Of a DNA stretch of 49,126 bases, positions 30,678 to 41,918 are shown piece after piece (within the stretch, counting starts at the first letter, position 1; each line of letters begins with the position of its first letter). The notes beneath the pieces are model-generated. The model was not told the origin of the DNA. It saw nothing but the letters and a program-made list of their open reading frames with translations, and searched no databases. Origin of the DNA: Tieghemiomyces parasiticus (taxonomy: Eukaryota; Kickxellomycota; Dimargaritomycetes; Dimargaritales; Dimargaritaceae); the NCBI GenBank assembly GCA_027575765.1, contig JANBPT010000269.1, positions 1 through 49,126 on the forward strand, in the 5' to 3' direction. A program made the position numbers and the translations under genes.

Positions 30678-31626
30678 CGTTTGTATTAGACAGATCTGCT
30701 TAGTCCAGAACTAAATGAAATATCCGTGCTTCAAGAGAGGGGGGGTGGTTTTCTCGTTGCGGAAACGATTGTTCTATATCTACGAAACCTGCTAAATACT
30801 ATTAGGTTTGACATCATGGCGGAGATCGTGGTGTATGTCACGCGCTCTAAAATGAAAAAGCACAACGCAATGATAGAGGCTAAGACAGGTCCGAATTAGG
30901 CTTCACTTGTCTGCCACATCATGTCGTTTTGTAGTTTATCAGTATTCCTGGTAGTTGGTAAATGACGTGACCAGGGTAAGCTATTGCTGTCTACAGAAAT
31001 CGATAATGCCCCGAGATGGCCCAAATCCGTTTAATTAGGTTCTCTAATACTGTTCTAGAGTCAGGGACCTCAAGGTACTAACCTCGTGTCTATCCCACCG
31101 ATACTTGGTGCGGCCAAGAGAATGCGAACTGCCCATGGGCACGGTCCCTTCTCCGTGTTCTCGATCGACGAAAGCCTACCATGCTGAGGCCTACTCTTGG
31201 GCCGGCTAGAGGCATTTGCCATTGTAGTCGCAGCTGAATAATAGAAACAACGACGGAGAACAGACCCCTTCGGTTCCCCACTGCACTGTCCGTTGATCTT
31301 GACGTCAGCTGGGAGTCAGCTGGCCACTCTATCCCATCCGGCTTCCCATCACTGTCGGATTAACACGCAGGCAGCTGTGCAAGAACTGGGTGGCTTGCGA
31401 TTGTGATTGTTCGCGTTATACACTCACTAACCCAACGCGCCAAGGCTGGCAACTGGGGCCCTCACTATTGGGGTCGGTATCTTCTGGCACTGCACCTGCT
31501 GCCGAGCTCTAATATATATATTTCCCGTCTCTCTTGACGGGGAATTGTCCCTAATCTAGTGCCATCTGTTTACCTTCGCCTACCACTGCTGCCGCTACCC
31601 TTTCCCCGTCGTCTCAAGCGTCAAAC
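30678..31626. other. Intergenic upstream of tubby-like gene 4
   Basis: No gene seen. A clear TATA run TATATATA lies at 31513-31520, about 110 bp before the gene 4 start codon, and is the likely core promoter. Confidence 0.5.
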
Positions 31627-32405
31627 ATGCTGTTCAAAAAGTCCCAGTCCTGTGAGTCCGCGATCCGTCTAACGCTCCGAACACCATCTAATGATATATA
31701 TGTAAAACGAATCGACAATCACATCTAACCGGACCAATTCCATGGCACACATGTATTTTATATCATCACCTAACTAATCTACCAGCCCAGCACTTGTCAG
31801 AGTCCGACCAAGACATGGACAATGAGGACCATGTCATTGATCCACTAGCGTCTGAGCACCCGGTCGCTCCGCCAGTGCACTACGTCTACCACGGACCCAA
31901 GTTGACTTCAACTAAACTCTATATTGGCCATGACAAGGACTCGCCCGAATTCGTTATGTCCATCCCGGGGTTCTTTAAGTACCACCAATTCCAACGGTGC
32001 AACCCGGATGGCAGCATCCCAGAGGACTCCCCTATACTCTGGCGCCGTCCGATGAAGATGTTTAAATTTTATTTGGAGAACCCGGTCGACGGCACGAGAG
32101 TTGACATGCAGTCCGGGAAGTTTTTCTCGCGTTGGCATTTCCAGTTTGTCTACTGCAGCCAACCCTACGCCTGGCGTCGCACGAAATGGTCCCACAGCAA
32201 ATGGGAGTGTATGCGCGTCGACAACGATATGAAGCCGGTGGGTCCTCGCGTGGCCTACTTCACGCGCAAATACTTCTCGCGAGTGCAGGGCACGATCGAC
32301 CTCCATATAGATGAGACTTGGGCCGAGGGATTTAAGGAGTTCCTACTGTACTCGGCCATGATAGTGATCCAAGAAGTTGAGTCTCGCGAGGCGGCTAGGC
32401 ACTAA
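31627..32405 (+). CDS. Tubby-C-terminal-like family protein, gene 4 (two exons)
   Basis: Proposed join 31627-31651 and 31786-32405, 214 residues. Exon 1 is 25 nt (8 codons plus 1 base), from ATG, ending at donor GTGAGT. The 134-nt intron has branch site CTAAC and acceptor ACCAG ending 31785, and joining restores the frame. Without splicing the core frame has no upstream ATG before 31815. The core is HYVYHGP, YIGHDKDSPEFVMSIPG, FQFVYCSQPYAWRR, WECMRVDNDMK, GPRVAYF, TIDLHIDETWAEGFKEF. An acidic stretch (DQDMDNEDH) precedes it. Function unknown; fold as for gene 1. The splice model is an inference from consensus sites and frame. Confidence 0.72.
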
Positions 32406-34432
32406 TGGGTGCCAATTCTAATCTGGTAGTATACTGCTCCTGCAGTGTCATCAGTCTACAATTCCACGCTAAATTAAATCATTTCGACTAAAGTCTTTTT
32501 GTAAGCGGTATAAAAACCTTAACACAAAGATCGCCCATAAATTGTGGCAAGTGGGCTAGTCTTTTGAGGCTACAAGATTGCGCTCTTTAATTCCCAAGCA
32601 AATCCAACGCAACACATCATCGACCGAGTGCCGTAAGCTGATAGATTAGGGAACCCTGATATCTACGATCAAAAGTAAGCAATAAAAAAAAAGAGTGGCA
32701 TAGAAAGGGGTCGATAATATTCCTTGCCACTGTTCCTGTCCCCCGTGGCCTTGTCAACGTGGTGAATTGCTAAACCATTCGCCATAGCCTCAGCCCGCAT
32801 CGCCTGTGACAGAGGTGGGTCAGAGGATGGCTGGCGATGGTTTCAGTGGCGCTGCACCTTCTGATGCCCTTTGATACATCCACCACCACTGCCCTTCACC
32901 ACCTTTTGAATTCAAACCGCGTAATCACTGGTCACACATCTCCCGCCCCACCGGTGATCAAAGTAACCATGGGCATTTTATGTGGCTGTCCTGGTCGCAT
33001 TGCAACTTATATTTTCGATAAGGTCGCTGCAAGCAAGGCAAGGAACCGAGGGGGGCCTCCCAAAATGGCGCAGTCAAGGGAGTGAAATTGACAGTGTGGA
33101 TGAAGTACATGGTAAGTGGTACTTGATTGGCATGAAAGGAGTGGGAAGGAAATAGTGAATTGTGATGGTCGACAAGCGTCAATGTGGGAGACGCAATGGC
33201 TGAGTGAGAATGATTGTTAAAAAAAGACGGAGGGATTGGCTACTCAATGCTAGAGCCGCTAGCCGGAATATCTAATCAACCTAGACCGTAATAAATTTGA
33301 TGGGGGGAGGGCTGCCTTCGTTGAACTGCCATGGTCATTGCAAAGCAACAAAGGGAGTCTCGAATCAAGAACCGCTTATAAAAGAACGAACTGTGAGTTA
33401 AACTAGGGCTGTGTAATATCTCCTAGGTTATATGGTAAAGCGCAATGATAAAAACAAATGAGATGCTGAGCTACCATTTCTGCCTTCATAGTTAATTGTA
33501 CCGAACGCAGTGATCTGGATTCCGAGTTCTGCACACAGTTGTGGCGGCTAGCGAACCCGTGAGGCGGAGTAATAGTCTTAGCCAATGGTCGATGCCCATG
33601 CGTATGCCAGACTAGTTCGCAGTGCTTAAGCTACTTGTTTCCATACCACGTACCAAGTAAATAGAACCATGGTGGGATTCTGTGTGTGAGAGCAGGGCGT
33701 CAGTAAGCCCAAGGCTGCCATCCTAGTGAGTTACAATACTCTCTAACCTGGAAGAGGGGGGTTGGTCTGTAAGATCGGCGACGGTGTCTCTACGTTGCTG
33801 GTCGGATATAAAACTATAGCACCGGGTGGTCTAACCGATAGCCGATATCCATGCCTCCTATTATGCTAATGGTACTAGCTTCCGACTTCGCCCGTTGCCA
33901 CCGTGTCTGTTATTGTCCTAGTACCACGGGGTGTGGCTCGTCTAAACCTTGACCATGCAAAGATATAATATACCAGGACTGGCTATACGACAACAGCACT
34001 GCTGAGCCGCCTTAACATACCAACCCCTTTTATTCTTGATTAATTTGGCAGCACGACACAACCTGAAAAAAAAATTGTCGATGTACTACTCAGCCCCGCA
34101 ACACGCCGCAGTCACTGGCGATGCCCTCTCCCACGGCAGCTCGGCACCGTGACTTCTCCGCAGCTGCACGGGGCACCGCCGGTATTCCACACCTCCCCTG
34201 CCCTCATCGACAGTCCCAAAAAGGAACTTTTGCCAAGCATTTTTGGATAGAGGCCAACTGTGAGCTATTTAACATCGGGCGTCGGAGTTCGCCTGGGCCT
34301 ATCGCCTTAGTCCCTTGCCTGCTCATTGACATGACAATTTTCCTCTTACCAATATTCACATTTTACCGACGCCACTTTTGTCACTCGTTTTACCCATACC
34401 TCGCCTGGTTAAACCCGCCCCTCCTCTCCGCA
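32406..34432. other. Intergenic between tubby-like genes 4 and 5
   Basis: No supported gene over 2 kb. Short frames only, with no sign of another family member by eye. A TATA-like ATATAAAA lies near 33807, far from gene 5. Confidence 0.5.
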
Positions 34433-35257
34433 ATGGCAAGCCTTGACGTTATTGGTGGTAAGTAACCGAGAGGCTGTAGATATACCTGTTTTGCGCCGTA
34501 GATGTAACCTGCCTGGAGCAAGTGCAGAGGCACTCGGCGTACACCCTATTAAACGCACAAACTTTATTATTTTTTTCAACTTTTTGCTCTCCCTACTTCA
34601 TACCGAGACACAGGCGCCGAAAAGGAGGCCAAATATGTCGGCGACACGGCTCTCGATATCGATGACTCAAGCAACGCATCGCTGCTTCCACCCTCTGCTA
34701 GCACTCCGGCCATCCGCTACCTCGTCACCCAACTCAAGCTAATCTCCTGCACCCAGAACGTCGGACCCACTGCGGACGAGACCCATTACCGTATCTGCCG
34801 CCCGGCACTTTTCAAGCCCGTACAACTCGAGGAGGCTACCGTTCCTATGAAGGCCGAAGACGGGACCACCACCAACCGCGTGCTGTGGCGCCAGCGGCCC
34901 AAATGCTTCACCTTCGGCCTCCACTTTGAAAGTCCCGTCTACGGTCGTGAGGTGGTTCTCAACTGCGGCAGGATGTTTAGTTTCCAGCTGTATACGTTCG
35001 ATTACGACGGCCAGCTCTACGCCTGGCGCTGGGTCAGCCTGTGGACGTGGCAGTTGGAGTGTGTCCGTATGAATGATTCCTGTAATGCCGGGGCTCGTGT
35101 CGCCCTGCTTCAACGTAAGTGGGTCTTCTCCCTTGTCCGTGCGGTGATTGATCTGCACCCGGACGAGACCTGGTCTCCCGGGTTCCAGGAACTGCTGCTA
35201 TTTACCGCGATGCGAGTCGTGGAGACGTACGAGGCCCGTAAGCAGAACTCTGGTTGA
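34433..35257 (+). CDS. Tubby-C-terminal-like family protein, gene 5 (two exons)
   Basis: Proposed join 34433-34457 and 34614-35257, 222 residues. Exon 1 is again exactly 25 nt with phase 1 (MASLDVIG plus one base). The donor is GTAAGT and the 156-nt intron ends in CACAG after a pyrimidine-rich stretch. Joining gives GGC and opens the frame through the core. Unspliced, the frame has no ATG until 34847, which would delete half the domain. It is the most diverged member: IRYLVTQ, YRICRPALFKPVQLE, YTFDYDGQLYAWRW, GARVALLQRK, VIDLHPDETWSPGFQEL and LLFTAMRVVETYE. The conserved Trp/Tyr/Gly pattern remains. Confidence 0.72.
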
Positions 35258-35541
35258 CTAGTATTATTGTTTTGCAGAGGCTGCTGAAATGGCAGGGTCT
35301 TCTGATTATTATGCTTTAGCTCCCGGTAGGCTGTGGATGAGCACGGTTTGCCTCCTGATGGAGTGTATTCCATCTCTTATTCAATTGAATAAATCATCTT
35401 ACAAGGTATTTGTTTTTATAAAATAAAACACTCCCACACTTCAGTACTATATTTACGCGAATGGAGACCGTATCAACGACTTTAATTCTTACGTCCAAAG
35501 GGATCCTTTAAAAGTGGCGACACAGCCATCGTGAACGACCT

Positions 35542-36776
35542 CTACTTATGCTGCCCGGAGGTCGAGGCCGAGCCCAGCAGGGTTGGATCTTGACTGGCGT
35601 ATGTAACTTTTTCGTTGAGCGCACCGGGGGGCAAGGGCATTTGGGCACCCTCTGCCGTGCTTCCGAACGCACCAGCCTTGAGTTCGGACTGCGGTCCCTG
35701 TTTCCGGGGACGCGCCCAGGCTACCCGAACGATGGCATCGTGGATGGTAAGCCTCCCGAAGGTCTGCTGAATAGCCTGTTCGGCGGCGGCGCGGGTAACA
35801 AAATTGATGAAGGCGCAGCGTTTCGCGTGGGAGAGTACGACAGACTTGAGCTCGCCGTAGATGTAGAACTTTTGCTCGAGGTCCTCCTTGGTCACCTCTT
35901 CGGTGATACCCGTGAGGAACAGGGTGGTCACCGTTGGGTCGTCGGGACTTTTCAGCTGGGCCCGGTCGCCCAGGCGTGCAAGGTACTTCTTGGCCACCGG
36001 GTCATTGTTGCCATAGTATCGGTCCTTAATGTTTTGCTTGGACAGCTCGTTATTCTCCTCAGGCATTTCGTGTCTGGTCGCAGCGGAGTGTCGAGGAAGT
36101 GGGGTACGCCGTCAGAAGAGGGAGGGAGAGGGTGCAGGGGCGGTAGGTTAGAATAAAAAAACGGTTGAGTGGACAGAGGGCCTATGAAGGACAGAGCCCC
36201 TGGACGAATTCTGCTACGAGGGTGCGGCAGTCCTGGTACGTCGACTTACCGGTAGGGACACGTCTCGCCGCGGGTGCACTCGCCCTTGACGAAGAAGGAG
36301 CACAGATGGGCGCGATTCCGTTTGTAGTACGGTTCCCTCCGGGCCATCCGCTTCAAAGTCTCCCGGGCTGCCGAATCGGCTTTACTATAGTCATGATAAC
36401 TCGCTCCGTTCTCCAGCTGCTTCTCGGCATTCTGCATAAAATACTCGCGGTTAACGTCGGACTGTGGTGCGGCCTCCTTGACTTGGAGGATGGAATCGCG
36501 CACCTGAACGGGTAGCCCAAACTCTAGGTCGAGCATGCATGTCTGGCAGGTGTTCTTGAGCTTGGCGCACGACTGACAGATTTCGGTCTTTTTGAACCTC
36601 ATGTTCTTGCCCGGACACCAGCGGAATATGGTGAAGGGCCGCGTACAGATCTTGCACTCACGGCCGTGATCCTGTTTGGTCATGCGCATGTAAGGGCTTT
36701 CGCCCAAACACGTTTCGCACAGGATGGGGAACTCAGACTGCTCCCAGCCCTGTTTGTTGGGGTCAGCCTTATTCAT
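35542..36776 (-). CDS. SLT11: RBM22/Slt11(Ecm2)-type pre-mRNA splicing factor (two exons)
   Basis: Join of 36776-36250 and 36073-35542 on the minus strand, 352 residues. The N-terminal half has paired cysteine clusters ([29 protein letters not shown]) and a CCCH finger ([19 protein letters not shown]). The C-terminal half has the [15 protein letters not shown] block and one RRM (TLFLTGI, RCAFINF). This is the layout of RBM22/Cwc2-Ecm2 proteins, which contact U6 and the catalytic centre of the activated spliceosome. The 176-nt intron splits the CCCH finger: donor GTAAGT at 36249, acceptor CCAG ending 36074, and the junction rebuilds the Arg codon before HEMPEE. The frame upstream of ATG 36776 is not homologous and is taken as leader. 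Confidence 0.9.
36074..36249 (-). other. Intron of the RBM22/Slt11 gene
   Basis: A 176-nt intron with GTAAGT...CAG ends. Unspliced, the first exon stops after CPYR with TAA, which supports removal of this segment. Confidence 0.85.
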
Positions 36777-37324
36777 TATGTGGGGGAAGGTGTTGGGGAG
36801 GCAATGGCAAAGGCGGGATGTGTAAACTAGAGGGTAGAGAAACAGAGGGGCGAAGGACACGAGGTACGCAGATGTGAATGGGAAATGGAAAGGTATGTAA
36901 GTGGAATGACTGATGTGCAAAGCAGAACGGAATGAAAAGGACTGCGATAGACATTGGTGGGCCATGTGTTCAAAAAGAAGAAAAACATGACACCACTTCC
37001 ATGTAGAGAGTAAACTTTCCTGGCTCCTTTTCCCTAACCAGTTGCGACAACCGGCCCACGCGGGCTGTTTCCATCATACCCCACCCTGGGGGGTGCTGAC
37101 CACAATGCACTACCCCACGGGTCTATCTCTCAACTTAATGAGCAGAGAATTTATACAGCTCATTGTAATAACGAATACCGCACATGCCCAATACGAGCAG
37201 CTCAATTTATTGGCGTTTTCATCTGTACCAAGAGGCCTCAGGCATCTTCTACCATGGTGCCTTCTACAAGGGCACGGTTAGAGACAGGGAGGGGGGGGGC
37301 AACTGATATCGACGTACTTCCAAT
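36777..37324. other. Intergenic between SLT11 and HOM2
   Basis: No gene seen. The region should hold the promoter of the splicing factor (36777 onward, minus strand) and the 3' end of the HOM2 transcript. Confidence 0.5.
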
Positions 37325-38455
37325 CTAATTGTCCAGAGGCTTGAGGACGCCCTTGGCCACAGCCAGCTCGGCGTTTAGGATGCTACTACCGGCGGCGCCC
37401 AGGACCGTGTTATGGACGAGCAGAGTGAACTTCAGATCGAGTACGGGGCAGGGACGGATCCGGCCGACAGTGACAGAGTTACCGCCGTGGGTATCGCGGT
37501 CAAGGCGGGGCTGGGGGCGGTCGGGCCGGTCAGCGACGGTAATCGGGTGTTTCGGGGCCGACACGCACTGTAGGAGCTGGGCCTCGGAGGTATATTCCGC
37601 TAGAACCCGGCGGACCTCGGCCACGGAGGGCGGGGGGAGCTGGGACCCATCGGCGGCGACGGCGGACCGCGCAAACTTGACCGAAACACATTCGGTGTGA
37701 CCGTCAATCACGGCCACGCGGTTACACGTAGCGGACACCACGGTATTTTCAAGGTGCTGGAACCCACTCTGATCGGGCAGAACACTGCCCAGAATTTTGG
37801 CCACCTCGCTCTCCATCTTTTCCTCCTCGCCGTCAATCAGCGGCACCACGTTGTCCAGAATGTCGAGAGAGCTCACACCGGGGTATCCGGCGCCGGACAC
37901 GGCCTGCATGGTCTGGACAATCACGTGGGACATGGGGCCGAAGGCGTCCTGGAGAGCACGCAAAACGACGACGAGACCGGTGGTGGAACAGTTGGCATTA
38001 GTAACCAAGAACCCGCGCTCCAGGTTGTGCCGCGCCCGCTGATGCTGCACGACCGCCAGGTGTTCCGGATTGGCTGTGGGCACGATGAGCGGCACGTCGG
38101 GGGCCATGCGGTGGTTCTTGGCGTTCGACAGGACGGCCAGGTCGGCCTTCAAGAATGCCGTCTCGATTTCGCCAGCTACACTGGAATCCAGGCCCGAGAA
38201 GATCACGTCGCAGTCACGGAACCGATCTGGCTCACAAGGCTGGACCACCAGGTCGCCCACCACGGAGGTATATGGAACATTGACCTTCCAACGGACCACT
38301 TGCCCGTAGGTCTGCCCCGCCGACCGCGCCGAGGCTCCCAAAGTGTGTACCACAAAGAGCGGGTGAGACTCAAGGAGGGAAATGAAGCGCTGGCCGACAG
38401 TACCCGTGGCACCCAAGATACCGGCGCGGAGCTTGCGGGCAGGGAGGTTACTCAT
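37325..38455 (-). CDS. HOM2: Aspartate-semialdehyde dehydrogenase
   Basis: 376 residues, one exon, ATG at 38455 (MSNLPARK). It reduces aspartyl phosphate to aspartate semialdehyde with NADPH, the second step toward threonine, methionine and, in fungi, homoserine. The NADP loop GATGTVGQRF is at about 15-24. The catalytic Cys is in NANCSTTG (C156) and the catalytic His in GHTE (H253). SGAGYPGVSSLDILDN is a fungal/archaeal-type signature. The length suits fungal enzymes (about 365). A small insert around residues 300-325, rich in Arg, Pro and Asp, is unusual. The frame is open 100 codons further upstream but without an ATG that fits and without homology. Confidence 0.95.
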   Translation of the reverse strand: MSNLPARKLRAGILGATGTVGQRFISLLESHPLFVVHTLGASARSAGQTYGQVVRWKVNVPYTSVVGDLVVQPCEPDRFRDCDVIFSGLDSSVAGEIETAFLKADLAVLSNAKNHRMAPDVPLIVPTANPEHLAVVQHQRARHNLERGFLVTNANCSTTGLVVVLRALQDAFGPMSHVIVQTMQAVSGAGYPGVSSLDILDNVVPLIDGEEEKMESEVAKILGSVLPDQSGFQHLENTVVSATCNRVAVIDGHTECVSVKFARSAVAADGSQLPPPSVAEVRRVLAEYTSEAQLLQCVSAPKHPITVADRPDRPQPRLDRDTHGGNSVTVGRIRPCPVLDLKFTLLVHNTVLGAAGSSILNAELAVAKGVLKPLDN

Positions 38456-38860
38456 GGCGACTAGAGGGCGAATGCGGGGGGGGGTGAGGGTTGTGCAGAG
38501 GTACTGGGTAGTTGAATAAGCAAAGGACGAACGAATGGAGTACCCTAGAATGACTGCAAGCGTAGAGATAGGTGGCTGGAGGGGAGGGCTTGGCTGGGAG
38601 GTATGCATGGAGGGAGCCAGGGACAGCCATAGCGACATTGGTCCCACGCCCGCGTCTCGAGCGTCCTGGGGTGGACCTAGCCAGTCAGCGCCGCGAGCCC
38701 GGGACAGTGACGCGATTACCCTACATGGATTAGGCGTTGGTGAGTCACCTGACACTCAGGGACATGGGGCTAAGATAGTAGGCTTGGTAATTATATCAAA
38801 GGGCAGATTACCGCTATATTCCACCTTAGGCCTAACGCATTCCAATAATGTTAGACAAAA
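38456..38860. other. HOM2 upstream region
   Basis: No gene. The minus-strand leader is rich in C and A runs and TATA-poor, as in other GC-rich fungal promoters. Confidence 0.45.
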
Positions 38861-39303
38861 GAAAGCTGTAACACAATAGCCAGATCCTGCCCGTGCAATG
38901 AGACTCTGCTCCACCTAGACTGGACTAGCTCGCAGCCAATTGTAACAGGTAATTAGGAGGGGGGGCTGTTTCAGACCAGCAGCAGTGTGCAAGATTGCGC
39001 CACAACCGTGTAATTGGGGCAAGACACTGACTTTGTTTGGAAGATTTGGCCAACGGAAAGGTTCCATCCGAGAAGAGGAGGAGGGAGGAGGGAGGGGGGG
39101 GGAGTCGCACCAAAGCCTTAATCGTTGATGACCTGGTACCGACAGGAGGATTGTCCAAGAAAATTGCCCTAACCTAGCTTGGCAGCACTGTACGGTCTCA
39201 CACCTGGGACCTACCAGTACCAACCGACCTTCTCTAAGGCACATCGGGCAGCGAATGCTAGGCGTGAACGAGCTCCTATTACCTGCAATAACCACTGAAA
39301 GCC
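38861..39303. repeat. Dispersed repeat of about 440 bp, copy 2
   Basis: Direct copy of 26864-27305. The G run is slightly shorter and a few single-base changes separate the two. The two copies enclose tubby-like genes 2-5, SLT11 and HOM2, so recombination between them could delete or duplicate an 12-kb block. Confidence 0.85.
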
Positions 39304-40100
39304 TCTATCGGATGCAAATATTGCACATTAGATGCACCTTCACGAGGGGTACGACTGACGCTGTCTCATCGACAATGGCACAGTGGTTGGGACTAAAGAT
39401 GGTAATACTCAGGGCCTACAACTCACTTGAAAGCAAGGTGGTATGATGTAACTCTGAGGAATATATTGGTCATCTTTCGACGATTAAAGGCATGCAATCA
39501 CTCGTTCTTGTGTAACAGCCGTGACCTATTATGCGAGTAGACTCGCATTGGTAAGCAATCGGTACTGGAGTACCCGATGATTATGGCTTCCCAGGTTAGG
39601 CTACCTTAGCTGCAACAGATACCTCAACCTATTTAGCGAGTCTAGCTGTTGTCGACATCTGATAGTGGGCTAATCTTCGTCCACCGAGCTACGTCACAGC
39701 TGACCAGGCCAGACTTCAACTATTCAGAGGAGTAAGGGTAAACGTGCTAGAGACACTATTAGTCTACCTTCTGCAGCCTTCTCTTGGCAACGACAGATCA
39801 GCCCCATAGGCAAGTACCCTATTGACAAGGAATTTCACCTCTCACGCCTAGGCTACAGAGAGAGAGAGAGAGGGTGTTAGGCCGGAAGGGCCGCATCATT
39901 GCCCCATCACACATGTAGATGCCAGATACAGCATATTTTGACGCATGAGTTGGCCGCCATCATTCCAGGCTTTGGGGGTTGTGGTATACTCCAACGGGCT
40001 CTGAAGCCAGGATTCTGGTGGTGGCCAGCCGCAGTACCGGCAGGCAGGTCAACCGCTACTAGCTGTGTCGGGGGGCCAGCCTTGGTGGCCGCGTGTTTCT
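39304..40100. other. Intergenic, with a GA microsatellite
   Basis: No supported gene. An (AG)n run lies at 39856-39873. Confidence 0.5.
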
Positions 40101-40583
40101 TTTTCTTTTGGGGCCCACTGGGATGGGCTGGGGAAACCCCATGGCCAACCAACCAGCAGCTGGATCGAAGCTTCCAATCGAACGTCGCACACTATCTCGA
40201 ACGCCCCTCGTCGGTTGGACAGGCGGGGCGGGCGTAGAGGCATGGTATTGCTGAACGTGGCCCCGTATTCAGGGGCGAAGAGCCTGACGTCGGCGGTGGG
40301 GGGGGCATGGGTCCACTACTCGGCTGGCATTACACTCCACTCCAACGCCAAAGCCAAGGCCTATAACCTCACTACTTGCCTCCACGTACCGGGGACTCGG
40401 GACGATAGCCTGGTCGATTCATGGCCGCCGCCGAATGGCGTTATGCGTGGGCCAGACCAAGGTTTCCAATATACGCGGGTCGCGGTCCACAGAAGGTTTA
40501 GAAGGCTTCCGATAGACGGTAGGTTCTATGGCGAAGAATGGGGACTTGGCAGAAGAGGGGAGCGGTGGGGCGGAGATTGGTAG
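40101..40583 (+). pseudogene. Possible remnant of a Ty1/copia-type protease region
   Basis: In one frame the translation contains SSWIEASNRTSHTIS followed about 60 residues later by LTTCLHVPGTRDDSLVDS. This resembles the copia pattern W-x-x-DSGA-x-x-H ... L-x-x-VLYVPG-x-x-x-NLLS, with the catalytic DSGA lost. No RT or integrase follows, and no LTRs are recognised. The match is weak and could be chance. Confidence 0.3.
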
Positions 40584-41900
40584 CTTGCCCTCTTTTTAAG
40601 TCAATAGCCCGTGGCACGATTAAGTCGGGGGGCATGCCCGGGGCAGCGCTGTGCTGTCGGGCGTTGGCTATGGTGCGGCTAATCATGGCCTTGGTCAGAT
40701 AACCCCTAGGCCTCCATCGGCCAGGGAGATGGTTGGCGCCGACCAATGGGCCTGCAATAGCAGGCGGATGGGCTGGAGCAGGACGATCTCGTTGCGGGAA
40801 TAATAATAACAAAAAAAAAACGAACGGTGGAAGGCGTGCGGGAAAATAGAAATAAGGAGGGGGGGTGCTGTGAATGAACAGCGGACCACCGGGCTCCTGC
40901 TGCCGAATGTTCTGCACAGAAAACACGGCCGCCGGTTACCCATTAGGCAGGATGGGTCGGCTGGGCGGGGCCGGACCCGCACGACTGGGCGATCCCTTCG
41001 CCTTGCGTCGTTTAAACCCAAGCCTTTTCTGCGCTCGCGTGCTGCCACCTGCTGCCACTCCCCCCCCCCCCCACCTTGGCTCGCTGCTCGCACCACCACA
41101 GCCCCCGTACCAGTGACGGAGGACCCGCCGGTGTTTTCAGTCCCTCACGTAACAGCCTGTCACATCGATGGAAAAATCCCTCATAGCTAAGCGGGGCTGG
41201 TGCTGTATAAGACTCTCACCAGGCGCCCTACCAGTGGCCCTATTCTCTCTTTCGCTCCACTCTAGCTCTGGCCACTGCTGGTCCGTCGACTCCCCCCTTT
41301 AACACCCATAGATACACACTCCTCCTTTACCCCCCTCCATCCGCCGCGTCCTTGCCGCCACCACCACCTCCTCACACCACGGTCGCTTAGCCTTCCGACT
41401 CTGACCCCGCTTGTCCATTGCTCCCTTCTAGTTCGTACCCCGCACCTCCTAGTCTACCGCCCGCTCATCCCTCCCCCCGCTGTGATTTTGGATTCTCCCT
41501 CGCCCCGCCCTCCCGTCCAAGCCGTCGTACGCTGACCCATGCCTCTAATCACCGCTGCCGTCCAACCCTTTTACGTGCGGCCTTAAGGGGCTTCTCCCAA
41601 CACTTCAACCCACTCCGCCGCCAAGGTCCTCCGGAGCAAGTCTATCCCGCCATCCTCCGCAGCTCTTCGCCCAGTATTCGTGCTGAGCGTGCCGAGTCCT
41701 TTACAAGCCTTTGCCTCCCATACCCCACGGCCACAGCCGTTGTTGTCACCAAGTCACTCGGCCTGTCTCGCCCTTGAAAGCACGCGACTCGTTGTTCGTC
41801 GCCGCCCGGCCTTGGCTGCCAACGAACGCTACTGCAACAGCAGCTTGCAGTATTTTCCACGTCCACGCCCCGCTGCGTTGCCCTCCGTCAACTAGGCCGC
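40584..41900. other. Intergenic, GC- and CT-rich, upstream of the Ca2+-ATPase
   Basis: No supported gene. It contains homopolymer runs (A run near 40811, C run at about 41061-41072). From 41200 on the plus strand is strongly pyrimidine-rich, a usual property of fungal promoters and leaders. Confidence 0.5.
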
Positions 41901-41918
41901 CGGCGCTTGATTGCCCAG

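Noticed and set aside
36777..36965. 63-codon upstream extension of SLT11
   Set aside because: Hydrophobic, unlike the family. The ATG at 36776 gives the expected N-terminus before the first zinc cluster.
38456..38755. 100-codon upstream extension of HOM2
   Set aside because: It begins at a non-ATG codon. The protein starting at 38455 has the normal family N-terminus.
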